From positions 133,216 to 197,215 of the forward strand of contig NZ_WUBS01000014.1 in assembly GCF_010131535.1 (NCBI RefSeq): a stretch of 64,000 nucleotides of DNA, read 5' to 3'. Shown piece after piece: positions 7,883-17,705 of this stretch. Numbering within the stretch: the stretch's first letter is position 1; each line of letters begins with the position of its first letter. The position numbers and the translations under genes are program-made. The notes under the pieces are model-generated. The model did no database searches. It worked only from the letters and a program-made list of their open reading frames with translations, and was not told the DNA's origin. Source of the DNA: Acerihabitans arboris (GTDB taxonomy: Bacteria > Pseudomonadota > Gammaproteobacteria > Enterobacterales > Enterobacteriaceae).

Positions 7883-8241
7883 ATCTTAATTTTAGTATAA
7901 ATAATCGAAACAGCGATGTTTAACGGCGCTATGTTTGCAACATCTGTTATCAACTGCAATGCTGTATCCGCCACGAATCGGCATTATGGTTATAAGCGGC
8001 TGCGGTTACCGCGATCCCTTAGAATTAGCCCCGGGAGAAAGCGCGGGCAAGCGGAAATGTAATGCATTATCATATGGCCTAAATCGCGATGATAGTCGGA
8101 ATTTGCCTGACCTGAATCAATTCAGCTAAACGGAATTGATATACTATTTTTACCATAAGCCAAGGGCCTTGTTGTAAATGGGCCCCGATATCCAGCCGGC
8201 ATAGTGTATTCTACAATTATATCTAAAGTTCAGAGGTAGTC
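7883..8241. other. pfkA upstream region with a Cra-like site
   Basis: No gene is supported. At 8112-8125 there is a perfect palindrome, CTGAATCAATTCAG, followed by GCTAAACGG. Both resemble the FruR/Cra recognition element (GCTGAAtcg...), and E. coli pfkA is Cra-repressed. A TATACT hexamer at 8140-8145 could be a -10 box. fieF, which precedes pfkA in E. coli, is absent here. Confidence 0.4.
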
Positions 8242-9204
8242 ATGATTAAGAAAATCGGTGTACTGACAAGCGGCGGTGATTCACCAGGCATGAATGCAGC
8301 GATCCGGGGCGTGGTTCGCGCCGGACTGTCCGAGGGATTGGAAGTCTATGGCGTCTATGACGGCTACCTCGGTTTGTTTCAGGATCGGATGAGCAAGCTG
8401 GACCGCTATAGCGTGTCGGATATGATTAACCGTGGCGGTACCTTTCTTGGCTCTGCCCGCTTCCCTGAGTTCCGGGAAGAAGGTACCCGCGCCATCTCTA
8501 TCGAAAACATGAATAAACGCGGGCTTGACGCCTTGGTGGTCATCGGCGGCGACGGTTCCTATATGGGGGCAAAACGCCTCACTGAAATGGGTTTCCCTTG
8601 TATCGGCCTGCCCGGCACCATTGATAACGACGTCGCCGGCACCGATTACACTATCGGTTATTTCACCGCGCTTGAAACGGTGGTCGAGGCGATCGACCGG
8701 TTGCGCGATACGTCTTCTTCGCACCAGCGCATTTCCATTGTTGAAGTCATGGGCCGCTATTGCGGCGACCTGACGATGTCGGCGGCTATCGCGGGCGGCT
8801 GTGAATTTATCGTGCTGCCGGAAGTCGAATTTAAACCCGACGATCTGGTGTATGAAATCAAAGCCGGTATCGCCAAAGGCAAAAAACACGCCATTGTCGC
8901 CATCACCGAGCATATCTGTAACGTAGCCGAACTTGCGCAATATATTGAAAAAGAGACCGGACGTGAAACGCGCGCCACGGTTTTGGGCCATATCCAGCGC
9001 GGCGGCAGCCCGGTGGCTTACGATCGCATCCTGGCCTCGCGCATGGGCGCCTTTTCTATTGAGCTGTTGTTGCAAGGCTACGGCGGCCGCTGTGTCGGCG
9101 TGCAAAACGAAAAGCTGGTTCACCATGACATCGTCGATGCCATTGAAAACATGAAGCGGCCGTTTAAAAGCGATTTGCTGGAATGCGCTAAAAAACTGTA
9201 TTAA
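8242..9204 (+). CDS. pfkA: 6-phosphofructokinase I
   Basis: Phosphorylates fructose 6-phosphate with ATP to fructose 1,6-bisphosphate, the committed step of glycolysis, as a cytosolic tetramer. 320 residues, the same length as E. coli PfkA. Seen: the nucleotide-binding start '[18 protein letters not shown]', the 'GGDGSYMGA' loop, the catalytic '[16 protein letters not shown]' with the base Asp near residue 127, the 'MGRYCGDLT' substrate loop and '[15 protein letters not shown]' near the allosteric site. The ribosome site AGAGG lies before the ATG. It is followed by sbp as in E. coli, but a prophage remnant lies on its left. Confidence 0.98.
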   Translation: MIKKIGVLTSGGDSPGMNAAIRGVVRAGLSEGLEVYGVYDGYLGLFQDRMSKLDRYSVSDMINRGGTFLGSARFPEFREEGTRAISIENMNKRGLDALVVIGGDGSYMGAKRLTEMGFPCIGLPGTIDNDVAGTDYTIGYFTALETVVEAIDRLRDTSSSHQRISIVEVMGRYCGDLTMSAAIAGGCEFIVLPEVEFKPDDLVYEIKAGIAKGKKHAIVAITEHICNVAELAQYIEKETGRETRATVLGHIQRGGSPVAYDRILASRMGAFSIELLLQGYGGRCVGVQNEKLVHHDIVDAIENMKRPFKSDLLECAKKLY

Positions 9205-9494
9205 TCAGTTGCAAGCAGGGCGTAACAACGCTTTCAGGCGTTGGCCCTCCGCCTGGTTCTCAGGGACGAGACCGACCGGCCGCCGCCATTCTCCACTGGC
9301 CTTAGCGGTTTGTTTGCCTCCAGCCTCCCTGTCCGGTCGATACCTAATCGGCAACCCCATTTTTAGCTTCCCACCCCGGTTAGCTCTTTTGCTTATATAA
9401 ATTGCGTTTTTATTCTTTAAAACACGGAGCGATTTCTGACACTCTCTGGTTATGCACTATTCATATGAAAAAAAATCTCTTGGGGAGCGGAATG

Positions 9495-10484
9495 ATGTCG
9501 AAATGGCAAGCAGGGTTGTTGTTGATTTTATTATCAGGAAGCACGCTGGCGAAGGATATTCAATTACTGAATGTATCCTACGACCCGACGCGTGAGTTAT
9601 ACCAGGACTATAATGTGGCATTCAGCAAATATTGGCAGGCCAAGACCGGCGACAAGGTTACCGTTCGCCAATCACACGGCGGTTCCGGCAAACAGGCTAC
9701 CTCGGTTATCAACGGTCTTGAAGCGGATGTAGTGACGCTGGCGCTGGCTTACGATGTCGATGCCATTGCCGAGCGCGGCAGTATCGATAAAAAGTGGATT
9801 TCGCGCCTGCCGGATAACTCCGCTCCTTACACGTCCACTATTGTGTTCCTGGTGCGTAAAGGCAATCCGAAGCAAATCCACGATTGGCCCGATCTGATCA
9901 AACCGGGTATTTCGGTCATTACGCCAAATCCAAAAACATCCGGCGGCGCCCGCTGGAATTACCTGGCCGCCTGGGGTTATGCCCTGCATCATAATAATAA
10001 CGATCAGGCGAAGGCCCAGGACTTTGTCAAAGCCCTGTTTAAAAACGTCGAGGTACAGGACTCGGGCGCGCGCGCTTCCACCAATACTTTTGTGGAACGC
10101 GGCATAGGTGATGTGCTGATCGCCTGGGAAAACGAAGCGCTGCTCGCGGTCAATGAAGTAGGCAAAGATAAATTTGATATCGTGGCGCCGAGCGAGTCCA
10201 TTCTGGCTGAGCCTACCGTATCGGTGGTGGATAAGGTGGTCGATAAACGGGGCACGCGCGATATTGCGACCGAATACCTGAAGTATCTTTATTCAACGGA
10301 AGGCCAACGTATCGCCGCCAAGAATTATTATCGACCGCGCGACCCGCAGGTTGCCAAGGAGTTTGCCAAGGAGTTCCCGCAGATAAAATTATTTACGCTT
10401 AAGGACGATTTCGGCGACTGGCAGCAGGTGCAAAAAATCCATTTCGCGACCGGCGGCAGTTACGATCAAATCAGCCAGCGCTAA
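9495..10484 (+). CDS. sbp: Periplasmic sulfate-binding protein
   Basis: Binds sulfate (and thiosulfate) in the periplasm for the CysTWA ABC importer. 329 residues from the ATG at 9495, exactly the E. coli length; GGGGAG lies 7 bases before it, and the ATG at 9492 is a less well spaced alternative. The signal peptide is residues 1-~19 ([19 protein letters not shown]), followed by mature '[17 protein letters not shown]'. Binding-loop motifs '[25 protein letters not shown]' (as two blocks) and '[20 protein letters not shown]' are intact. The cdh gene that follows in E. coli is missing. Confidence 0.97.
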   Translation: MSKWQAGLLLILLSGSTLAKDIQLLNVSYDPTRELYQDYNVAFSKYWQAKTGDKVTVRQSHGGSGKQATSVINGLEADVVTLALAYDVDAIAERGSIDKKWISRLPDNSAPYTSTIVFLVRKGNPKQIHDWPDLIKPGISVITPNPKTSGGARWNYLAAWGYALHHNNNDQAKAQDFVKALFKNVEVQDSGARASTNTFVERGIGDVLIAWENEALLAVNEVGKDKFDIVAPSESILAEPTVSVVDKVVDKRGTRDIATEYLKYLYSTEGQRIAAKNYYRPRDPQVAKEFAKEFPQIKLFTLKDDFGDWQQVQKIHFATGGSYDQISQR

Positions 10485-10525
10485 CGCCGGGTAAATCCGC
10501 AAGCATCTCTTCGCTACAAATAATG

Positions 10526-10554
10526 ACCGATCGGTTGCCCCGATCGGTTTTTTA
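10526..10554 (+). terminator. sbp terminator
   Basis: CCGATCGG twice around a TTGC-centred loop, followed by six T. It lies 40 bp after the sbp stop. Confidence 0.85.
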
Positions 10555-10827
10555 TCATTTGTTGGACTGCCATCAAAATGTTATTTCTCATCCTCATCCC
10601 GCCATTACTGCTTTAAGCGGTTCCGTTAATCTGCCGTTAATCATATATTTTTTATATTCAATTGGGACAGGCTGATTTATTTATGCGAGATAGCGTTAAT
10701 CAAGCCAACATCAGCTCATAAAATGACATCCTGCTATTGAATAATTGGCTTCTTATCGTTTTATGTTGCCGCTCCGGTACCGCAATTTAAATGACTTCAT
10801 CGTATTAAGAAGGGAGGGATCCAGAGT
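10555..10827. other. AT-rich upstream region of the kinase-domain gene
   Basis: No gene. It contains the hexamer CGTTAA three times: at 10624 and 10635 with an 11-bp period, and again at 10694. A direct repeat of two hexamers separated by 5 bp is the layout of PhoP boxes (consensus TGTTTA), though the hexamer here differs. An AGGGAGG ribosome site lies about 10 bases before the next ATG. Confidence 0.4.
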
Positions 10828-13623
10828 ATGCCTTTATCCGCCATTCAGCACAGGGTCAATACCGGACGCTATTACAACCAAACCCATGGTAATGTCAGTG
10901 ATAAAAAAATGCGGCGCAAGTTGAGCCGTATGGCCGCGTCGCCGGGCGACCCGGTAGCGGCCGCCAGGGCGCATTTGTTACTCCATGCGCTGGCGCTGGT
11001 GGCTAACGCATCAATCAGCTGCTTACTTCCATCGCCGTCGTCGCACCCTGGCGCTGTTTTCCCGCTACCCGGCCGGCCGGTGACGTCCGGCGGCGCGGCG
11101 GCGGGATTACCCGCTTTTAAAATCTGTGAGATGCGGGACCAGGCCCAACGGCGGCATTTACAGAATATGCTGGGCGGACGGGGACCCGTACCTGATAACA
11201 GCAAGCACCGGGGGATCGTTCCTTATGTCTATTTTTCGCCAGCCATGACTACAGCTCGCCGGGGCAAGCGAATAGCTATTGATAGATCATCGGGGATGCG
11301 TGCGCGGGAATACCGGGAATTTATTGAAAACCATTGCCACATCAGGACCAAAACCCTCCAAGGGAAGGTGTTAGGGGACAGTCTTCTGATTGCAGGCGAA
11401 TACGTCAGGAATCCGATGCGCGGTATCGTCGAGAAACTGAAGGCGCTTATCCAGGGCGAGGGTGAACTGTCCCGGACGCAAGCCACGCTGCTTGAAATCG
11501 CCAATCTTGGGCAAGACATTATCCTTGGGTTTTTCACCATGGGAGCGTATCCGGTTATAAAATATACCTCATCAAAATCCCTCGATGTCGCCGGCCATGC
11601 CATTAACGGCGACAGCGCCTGCGTGTGGAACGATTTTTCGCCGGAAGAACTGGCCAATCTGCTGTTTAATACCGAGGTGGGCATCACCGATCGCCGGGCT
11701 TTTTTCAACTCACTTGTTCATCCCAAACCCAGGGAACTGGCGGGGACCCATGTTTTTGAACCTGATGGGGCCTTTGTACATGAGAGGCTGCCGGCGGGAA
11801 TCAATACGGTGAAACATCTGGCGGTCGACCGGGAAGGTTCAACCCTGACGGTGCGTGAAGCGAAAACCGGCGAATATGTCATTACACCAGCGCAGCAGGG
11901 CAAACCGGGGAAAACCGACCGGAAAGTGTATTTTGACGTGATAAATGATAAAATTAATATCGAGGGTAATATTCCTCCGAGACAGGGGTTTGATTATAAA
12001 ATACAGGATGGCAAGAAATTTTTACGATTATATAACGAAAATTATGAGCTGACCTTTAACAGCGTTAAAAAAACGCCTGAACTGAAATTGCATAACCGTG
12101 ACGGTACGGAATCACGGGTGCCGGTGTATAGGGAAAAAATAAGCCATTCATGGCATCTTGGTACTCATAATCACAAACCCGTGTTCAAGGAAAAACAAGA
12201 AAAAATCATTAATTCATTGAAAATTGATTTTAATAACGATCATTATTATATTTCGGTTGATAATCTTCACCAGCCATATTATGGCTTAGGCAAGATTATC
12301 GAGGTCAGGCCTAAAGACGCCGCCTATGGCAACCACGTCCCATTGATGAAAGTTATCGAGCTGAAGGGAGAGTTGGTGCCCGTTCGTGAGGTGGTCGTGC
12401 CTGAACGCGGCATTAAATACGAAATATATAATAGATCAATGCCCCGCCGGCGCGGGCATCCGGTCGAATTTGACGGGCGCCGGTGGTTATTTGAGCAAGC
12501 TACCTCAGTCCATGCCGGCAAAACGTTAAGACGCGCTATCAGCAAAAAGCTCACAGCTGACGGCATAAGCGCCCATCATTTATCGGCGCCGGATGAGAAA
12601 GGCCTGCGTTGGGATGCTAATAATAATGCACATCTAAAAATAAAAAATAAATTTATAAAAATTAAAAAATACTCAGATTCATATAATAAATATTTTCTGA
12701 TAAATAACGATCGTAAAATTATGCTTCGATTCAGGAAAAATAAATTCCACGTAGAAACCTATAAAGAGCGGATTTACGATCTTCGCCAGGTCGGCATGAG
12801 TGGACACGGCGGGGTCAGAAAGCGAAAAGCCGCCATCGATATTCTCAAGGAAGTAGATGGATTCAGTTTTGAGCAAGCCAAAATGTTGCTGGCCCAGTAC
12901 CGTTTCCCTACCAACGGCCTGTTTAACGAGCGTTCGTTTGCTTTGGACATAGAACATTACGGCACTATTCCGCCGTGGGCTAAAAGATTTAAAATCAGCC
13001 CCCGAAACGAGCCTTCAGGCTCAACCCAAGATATGAGCGTGCGTGTGTTTGATCCTGACGATGAGAGCATAGTGCATGAGTTCTCTTTTGGAGAGACCGT
13101 GGGTGAAGGTGATTTTGGCCTGGTGTTGAAGGATGCAAAAGATCCAGATTTTTATATCAAAAAAATGCATGCCCGTTCAGATGAAGATAGCGATATCGAT
13201 ATTGAAGCATTGGCGAAAAAAGAAGCCGAAACATTCCGTCAATTTTACGGTCCTGACTCGGCGAAAGTTTTTAAAGACGATAAAGGCAATGTTTACAACA
13301 GAATGTATAAAATTCCAGGTAGAACACTGGAGTCTGTCCCCGAAGGCTCACTGCCGCGCGATGCGATTGAACGATATGTGGATATGCTGGAGAAAATGAA
13401 TGTCGAGAACATTATTCACGCAGATCTTCATACGGGAAATATTATGTGGGATGGTGAGAGTAACATGTTTTTTCCCATCGACATCACTAATATAAAACCG
13501 AGTTATTTCAGAAGCGGCAGCTACTACAAACATATGCAAAATAGATTGGGAGAAGATGATTGGAACAGTGTTATTGATGAGATAGAACATAAAATGGTTG
13601 CGTTAAGGCCCGACGTCACGTAA
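10828..13623 (+). CDS. Large putative effector with C-terminal OspG/NleH-like kinase domain
   Basis: 931 residues, no signal peptide or clear membrane segment. Residues ~750-931 carry protein-kinase signatures: a Gly-rich loop 'GETVGEGDFGLVLK' (~754-767), the ATP-anchoring Lys in 'FYIKKM' (~776), the catalytic loop 'HADLHTGN' with Asp866 and Asn871, and the metal-binding Asp885 in 'PIDITN' in place of DFG. Only ~46 residues follow that Asp, so most of the C-lobe is missing. This is the hallmark of the OspG/NleH effector kinases, which bind ubiquitin-loaded E2 enzymes (established for those families). Residues ~330-700 are beta-rich and unrecognised. Codon composition shifts from GC-rich (first ~1 kb) to very AT-rich near 12600-12760. 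No chaperone or secretion genes adjoin. An effector role is inference; an orphan intracellular kinase is the alternative. Confidence 0.75.
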   Translation: MPLSAIQHRVNTGRYYNQTHGNVSDKKMRRKLSRMAASPGDPVAAARAHLLLHALALVANASISCLLPSPSSHPGAVFPLPGRPVTSGGAAAGLPAFKICEMRDQAQRRHLQNMLGGRGPVPDNSKHRGIVPYVYFSPAMTTARRGKRIAIDRSSGMRAREYREFIENHCHIRTKTLQGKVLGDSLLIAGEYVRNPMRGIVEKLKALIQGEGELSRTQATLLEIANLGQDIILGFFTMGAYPVIKYTSSKSLDVAGHAINGDSACVWNDFSPEELANLLFNTEVGITDRRAFFNSLVHPKPRELAGTHVFEPDGAFVHERLPAGINTVKHLAVDREGSTLTVREAKTGEYVITPAQQGKPGKTDRKVYFDVINDKINIEGNIPPRQGFDYKIQDGKKFLRLYNENYELTFNSVKKTPELKLHNRDGTESRVPVYREKISHSWHLGTHNHKPVFKEKQEKIINSLKIDFNNDHYYISVDNLHQPYYGLGKIIEVRPKDAAYGNHVPLMKVIELKGELVPVREVVVPERGIKYEIYNRSMPRRRGHPVEFDGRRWLFEQATSVHAGKTLRRAISKKLTADGISAHHLSAPDEKGLRWDANNNAHLKIKNKFIKIKKYSDSYNKYFLINNDRKIMLRFRKNKFHVETYKERIYDLRQVGMSGHGGVRKRKAAIDILKEVDGFSFEQAKMLLAQYRFPTNGLFNERSFALDIEHYGTIPPWAKRFKISPRNEPSGSTQDMSVRVFDPDDESIVHEFSFGETVGEGDFGLVLKDAKDPDFYIKKMHARSDEDSDIDIEALAKKEAETFRQFYGPDSAKVFKDDKGNVYNRMYKIPGRTLESVPEGSLPRDAIERYVDMLEKMNVENIIHADLHTGNIMWDGESNMFFPIDITNIKPSYFRSGSYYKHMQNRLGEDDWNSVIDEIEHKMVALRPDVT

Positions 13624-13701
13624 CGGAGTATGCATATCCGCAGCAGCGAGCGGTATCGGCCATTAACCCGTGATGGTATGTCGTCCGGTTTAAGCCTTGG
13701 C

Positions 13702-13719
13702 CAGCGAAACGTTTCGATG
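13702..13719. promoter_or_regulatory. RbsR operator, distal copy
   Basis: CAGCGAAACGTTTCGATG, a LacI-family palindrome centred on AACGTT and one base off the perfect form. It matches the known E. coli rbs operator core. Its centre is 78 bp upstream of the proximal copy. Confidence 0.75.
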
Positions 13720-13779
13720 GCGATCACGTTTTTGATATCCCGTACTTGTGGCCGACAGGATTAATGATTATTTTCAGCC

Positions 13780-13797
13780 TAGCGAAACGTTTCGCTG
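13780..13797. promoter_or_regulatory. RbsR operator, proximal copy
   Basis: AGCGAAACGTTTCGCT is a perfect 16-bp palindrome just before the rbsD ribosome site (GGAGGG). Ribose-responsive RbsR, encoded at the end of the same operon, is the expected ligand-controlled repressor. Confidence 0.85.
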
Positions 13798-13810
13798 GGA
13801 GGGTTTGAAC

Positions 13811-14230
13811 ATGAAGAAAGGGTTATTGCTTAACGCCGACGTCTCCGCGTTGATTTCCCGCTTAGGCCATACCGATGAAATCGTCATTGCAGACGCCGGG
13901 CTGCCCATACCCGTGGCCACCGCCAGGATCGATCTGGCGCTGACCCAGGGCGTGCCGGGATTTTTACAGGTGTTCGACGTCGTGACCAGTGAGATGCAGG
14001 TGGAGAGGGCCATCATTGCCAGCGAAATGGCCGCGCATAATTCCGCGCTGCATCAGGCATTGCTGACCCGGCTGTCCCGGCTTGAGCAATCACAGGGCAA
14101 TACCATCGGCATCGACTATATCAGCCACCAGGCGTTTAAAACGCAGACCACCCACAGCCGGGCCGTTATTCGCAGCGGGGAGTGCTCGCCCTTTGCCAAC
14201 GTTATCCTCTGCTCCGGCGTCACCTTCTGA
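13811..14230 (+). CDS. rbsD: D-ribose pyranase
   Basis: Interconverts beta-pyranose and furanose forms of ribose so that RbsK can use it. 139 residues from the ATG at 13811 ([15 protein letters not shown]...), the E. coli length; the longer frame from 13748 would run through the operator and is rejected. Family motifs are '[17 protein letters not shown]' (catalytic His region), '[11 protein letters not shown]' and the C-terminal '[21 protein letters not shown]' (split here for length). It is the first gene of rbsDACBKR, 7 bp before rbsA. Confidence 0.96.
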   Translation: MKKGLLLNADVSALISRLGHTDEIVIADAGLPIPVATARIDLALTQGVPGFLQVFDVVTSEMQVERAIIASEMAAHNSALHQALLTRLSRLEQSQGNTIGIDYISHQAFKTQTTHSRAVIRSGECSPFANVILCSGVTF

Positions 14231-14237
14231 GGCATCC

Positions 14238-15749
14238 ATGCAACCGTTATTGCAACTGACAGGAATAGACAAGTCGTTCCCCGGGGTCAAGGCGCTTTCC
14301 GGCGCTGCGCTGACGGTCTATCCGGGCCGCGTGATGGCCCTGGTCGGGGAAAACGGCGCCGGTAAATCAACCATGATGAAGGTATTGACCGGTATTTACA
14401 GCAAAGACGCCGGCACGCTTTCTTTTCTGGGCCAGGAGGTCATATTCAGCGGACCTAAGGCTTCCCAGGAGGCCGGGATCGGTATTATCCACCAGGAGCT
14501 GAACCTGATCCCCGAACTGACGATTGCCGAAAATATCTTCCTGGGCCGCGAATTCCTTAACCGGTTCGGCGGCATCGACTGGAAGCGGATGTACAGCGAA
14601 GCGGACCGGCTGCTGTCCCGCCTGAACCTGAGCTACAGCAGCCACCGGCTGGTGGGTGAATTGTCGATCGGCGATCAGCAGATGGTGGAAATCGCCAAGG
14701 TCATCAGCTTCAAGTCCCAGGTAATTATCATGGATGAGCCGACCGATGCCCTGACCGATACCGAAACGGCCTCGTTGTTCAGCGTCATCAGGGAGCTCAG
14801 GCAGCAGGGTTGCGGCATCGTGTATATATCCCACCGGTTAAAGGAAATTTTCGAGATCTGCGACGATGTCACGGTAATGCGCGACGGACAGTTTATTGCC
14901 GAGCGGCCGGTAAACGAACTGCGGGAAGACCAGCTGATTGAAATGATGGTGGGCCGCCGCCTGGAGGAACAGTATCCGCGCATAACGCAGCGTCCGGGCG
15001 CGGAGCGTCTGCTGGTCGGCCACTTGTCCGGCCCCGGTGTGCATGACGTCAGTTTTACCCTGCGCCAGGGTGAAATCCTGGGCTGTGCCGGGCTGATGGG
15101 CGCCGGTCGTACCGAACTGATGAAAACCTTATATGGCGCCGCCAGGCGCACCGGCGGCAGCGTGACGCTTGACGGACGCGCCGTGGCTGCCAGGACGCCG
15201 CAGGATGGGCTGGCCAACGGCATCGTCTATATTTCCGAAGACCGCAAGCGTGACGGGCTGGTGCTTGGCATGTCGGTTAAGGAGAACATGACCTTGACCG
15301 CCCTGCGCTATTTCAGCCATCAGGCCGGTTGGCTGAGACACGCCGACGAGCGGGTGGCGGTGGGGGATTTTATTCGTTTATTTAATATTAAAACGCCGTC
15401 GATGGAGCAGCCTATCGGCCTGCTGTCCGGCGGCAACCAGCAAAAAGTCGCCATTGCGCGCGGCCTGATGACCCGTCCCAAGGTGCTGATCCTGGATGAA
15501 CCGACCCGTGGCGTCGACGTGGGCGCCAAGAAAGAGATTTACCAGTTGATCAATCAGTTTAAGCAGGAAGGGCTCTCCATCATTCTGGTGTCCTCCGAGA
15601 TGTCCGAAGTCCTTGGCATGAGCGATCGCGTCATGGTGATGCACGAGGGGCGCCTAAGCGGCATATTCCCCATCGAGCAGGCCACCCAGGAAGTGCTGAT
15701 GGCCGCGGCCGTCGGCAAGCTTTATCGTCCAATGCAGGAGAATCAGTGA
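14238..15749 (+). CDS. rbsA: Ribose ABC importer, ATP-binding protein
   Basis: Fused double ATPase that powers ribose import through RbsC at the inner membrane. 503 residues from the ATG at 14238. The N-terminal cassette has Walker A 'GENGAGKST', signature '[13 protein letters not shown]' and Walker B '[11 protein letters not shown]'. The C-terminal cassette has the degenerate Walker A of this subfamily ('[10 protein letters not shown]'), signature '[15 protein letters not shown]' and Walker B '[12 protein letters not shown]'. Its stop overlaps the rbsC start (TGATG). Confidence 0.97.
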   Translation: MQPLLQLTGIDKSFPGVKALSGAALTVYPGRVMALVGENGAGKSTMMKVLTGIYSKDAGTLSFLGQEVIFSGPKASQEAGIGIIHQELNLIPELTIAENIFLGREFLNRFGGIDWKRMYSEADRLLSRLNLSYSSHRLVGELSIGDQQMVEIAKVISFKSQVIIMDEPTDALTDTETASLFSVIRELRQQGCGIVYISHRLKEIFEICDDVTVMRDGQFIAERPVNELREDQLIEMMVGRRLEEQYPRITQRPGAERLLVGHLSGPGVHDVSFTLRQGEILGCAGLMGAGRTELMKTLYGAARRTGGSVTLDGRAVAARTPQDGLANGIVYISEDRKRDGLVLGMSVKENMTLTALRYFSHQAGWLRHADERVAVGDFIRLFNIKTPSMEQPIGLLSGGNQQKVAIARGLMTRPKVLILDEPTRGVDVGAKKEIYQLINQFKQEGLSIILVSSEMSEVLGMSDRVMVMHEGRLSGIFPIEQATQEVLMAAAVGKLYRPMQENQ

Positions 15750-16717
15750 TGAATTCCCGGACCATCCCCGTTAAACGCGGCATCAGCAAAGCCTGGCTGC
15801 TGGAGCAAAAATCATTGATTGCGCTGCTGGTGCTGATCGCCGTGGTCTCTTCGATGAGTTCCAATTTCTTTACCCTGAACAATCTGTTCAACATTCTCCA
15901 GCAGACCTCGGTCAACGCCATTATGGCGGTGGGCATGACGCTGGTGATCCTTACCGCCGGCATTGATTTGTCCGTCGGTTCGCTGCTGGCCCTCACCGGC
16001 GCGGTAGCCGCCTCGGTGGTCGGGCTGGAAATGAACGTTTTGGCGGCGGTGGCCACCTCCCTGGCGCTGGGCGCGGCCATCGGCGCCGTGACCGGCCTTA
16101 TCGTGGCCAAGGGCAAGGTACAGGCCTTTATCGCCACCCTGGTCATGATGCTGCTGCTGCGCGGCATCACCATGGTGTACACCAACGGCAGCCCGGTCAA
16201 TACCGGCTTCAGCGATGCGGCCGACGCGTTCGGCTGGTTTGGCATCGGGCGCCCCCTTGGCGTGCCGACGCCGGTATGGATCATGGCCGTGGTGTTCCTT
16301 GCCGCCTGGTACATGCTGCACCATACCCGCCTGGGCCGCTATATCTACGCGCTGGGCGGCAATGAGGCCGCGACGCGCCTGTCCGGCATCAGCGTCGACC
16401 GGGTCAAGATTATCGTCTATGCGCTGTGCGGCCTGTTGGCGTCCCTGGCGGGCGTTATCGAAGTCGCGCGCCTATCGTCGGCGCAGCCTACGGCGGGCAC
16501 CGGCTATGAGCTGGATGCCATCGCCGCGGTGGTGCTGGGCGGCACCAGCCTGTCCGGCGGCAAAGGCCGCATCATGGGGACGCTGATTGGCGCGCTGATC
16601 CTGGGTTTCCTGAACAACGGACTGAATTTATTAAGCGTTTCCTCCTACTACCAGATGATTGTTAAAGCCGTGGTGATTTTGCTGGCGGTGCTGGTGGATA
16701 ACAAAAGCAGTAAATAA
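15749..16717 (+). CDS. rbsC: Ribose ABC importer, permease
   Basis: Inner-membrane pore of the ribose importer. 322 residues (E. coli 321), nearly all hydrophobic helices. The BPD_transp_2-type signature 'LVILTAGIDLSVGSLLAL' is at ~70-87, and the conserved 'GGTSLSGGKGRIMGTLIGALI' region (in pieces) lies near the C-terminus. ATG 15749 has AGGAG 8 bases upstream and overlaps the rbsA stop; a GTG at 15746 is a possible but unneeded start. Confidence 0.97.
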   Translation: MNSRTIPVKRGISKAWLLEQKSLIALLVLIAVVSSMSSNFFTLNNLFNILQQTSVNAIMAVGMTLVILTAGIDLSVGSLLALTGAVAASVVGLEMNVLAAVATSLALGAAIGAVTGLIVAKGKVQAFIATLVMMLLLRGITMVYTNGSPVNTGFSDAADAFGWFGIGRPLGVPTPVWIMAVVFLAAWYMLHHTRLGRYIYALGGNEAATRLSGISVDRVKIIVYALCGLLASLAGVIEVARLSSAQPTAGTGYELDAIAAVVLGGTSLSGGKGRIMGTLIGALILGFLNNGLNLLSVSSYYQMIVKAVVILLAVLVDNKSSK

Positions 16718-16741
16718 CCTCTCCCCGCAGGAATGATAAAA

Positions 16742-17629
16742 ATGAAAATGAAAAAATTAGCCGTTCTGATGTCCGCCGTTGCGTTAAGCGCCACCCTGAG
16801 CGCCAATGCCCTGGCGAAGGATAGTATCGCGCTGGTGGTTTCCACCCTGAACAATCCGTTCTTTGTGTCGATGAAAGACGGCGCGCAGCAGGAAGCGGAT
16901 AAACTGGGGTATCAACTGGTGGTGCTCGACTCGCAAAACAACCCGGCCAAGGAGCTGGCGAACGTGCAGGACCTGACGGTGCGCGGTGTTAAACTGCTGC
17001 TGATCAACCCAAGCGATTCCGACGCGGTGGGTAACGCGGTAATCATTGCCAACCAGGCCAAAATCCCGGTGATTACCCTGGACCGTAAGGCCAGCAGGGG
17101 GACCGTCGTCAGCCATATCGCCTCGGACAACCGGGTAGGCGGCAAAATGGCCGGTGATTTTATCGGTGAAAAGCTGGGCCAGAATACCAGGGTTATCCAG
17201 CTGGAAGGTATTGCCGGCACCTCGGTGGCGCGCGAGCGTGGCGAAGGGTTTAAACAGTCCGCCGATCGGTATAAGTTCAATATGCTGGCCAGCCAGCCCG
17301 CCGATTTCGATCGCACCAAAGGGCTTAACGTGATGCAAAACCTGCTGACCGCGCACCCGACCGTGCAGGCGGTATTTGCGCAAAACGACGAGATGGCGCT
17401 GGGCGCCATGCGCGCCCTGCAAACCGTGAATAAAACCGATGTGCTGGTGGTGGGTTTCGACGGTACGGCCGACGGCATCAAAGCGGTGCAAAGCGGCAAA
17501 CTCGCCGCCACCGTGGCCCAGCAGCCCGACCAGATCGGCATTATCGGCGTGGAAACCGCCGACAAAGTGCTGAAGGGCGAAAAAGTGGATGCGGTGATCC
17601 CGGTTGCCCTGAAGCTGGTCACCAAATAG
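16742..17629 (+). CDS. rbsB: Periplasmic ribose-binding protein
   Basis: Captures ribose in the periplasm, delivers it to RbsAC and, in relatives, to the Trg chemoreceptor. 295 residues from the ATG at 16742 ([20 protein letters not shown]...), chosen because the CAGGA site is 8 bases away and the E. coli protein begins the same way. The signal peptide ends ANALA, then mature '[20 protein letters not shown]'. Ligand residues sit in conserved blocks 'LDRKAS', '[15 protein letters not shown]', '[13 protein letters not shown]' and '[13 protein letters not shown]'. Confidence 0.97.
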   Translation: MKMKKLAVLMSAVALSATLSANALAKDSIALVVSTLNNPFFVSMKDGAQQEADKLGYQLVVLDSQNNPAKELANVQDLTVRGVKLLLINPSDSDAVGNAVIIANQAKIPVITLDRKASRGTVVSHIASDNRVGGKMAGDFIGEKLGQNTRVIQLEGIAGTSVARERGEGFKQSADRYKFNMLASQPADFDRTKGLNVMQNLLTAHPTVQAVFAQNDEMALGAMRALQTVNKTDVLVVGFDGTADGIKAVQSGKLAATVAQQPDQIGIIGVETADKVLKGEKVDAVIPVALKLVTK

Positions 17630-17655
17630 GCCGTAAAACTTCAACCGCAGGGCCC

Positions 17656-17686
17656 TGCGTTATCGCCGTATCCCGGCGATAACGCA
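17656..17686 (+). terminator. Intercistronic hairpin between rbsB and rbsK
   Basis: A perfect 13-bp stem (TGCGTTATCGCCG and its complement) with a 5-base loop and no T tract. Such structures after binding-protein genes often stabilise the upstream mRNA and lower downstream expression (inference), which fits rbsB being needed in excess over rbsK. Confidence 0.6.
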
Positions 17687-17705
17687 TCTAATCAGGATAC
17701 AGGCG

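Noticed and set aside
7935-8129. 64-codon frame upstream of pfkA
   Set aside because: No homology or ribosome site, and it overlaps the Cra-like control site.
8281-9126. 281-codon frame on the minus strand opposite pfkA
   Set aside because: Shadow of pfkA caused by its codon bias; no ribosome site and low-complexity product.
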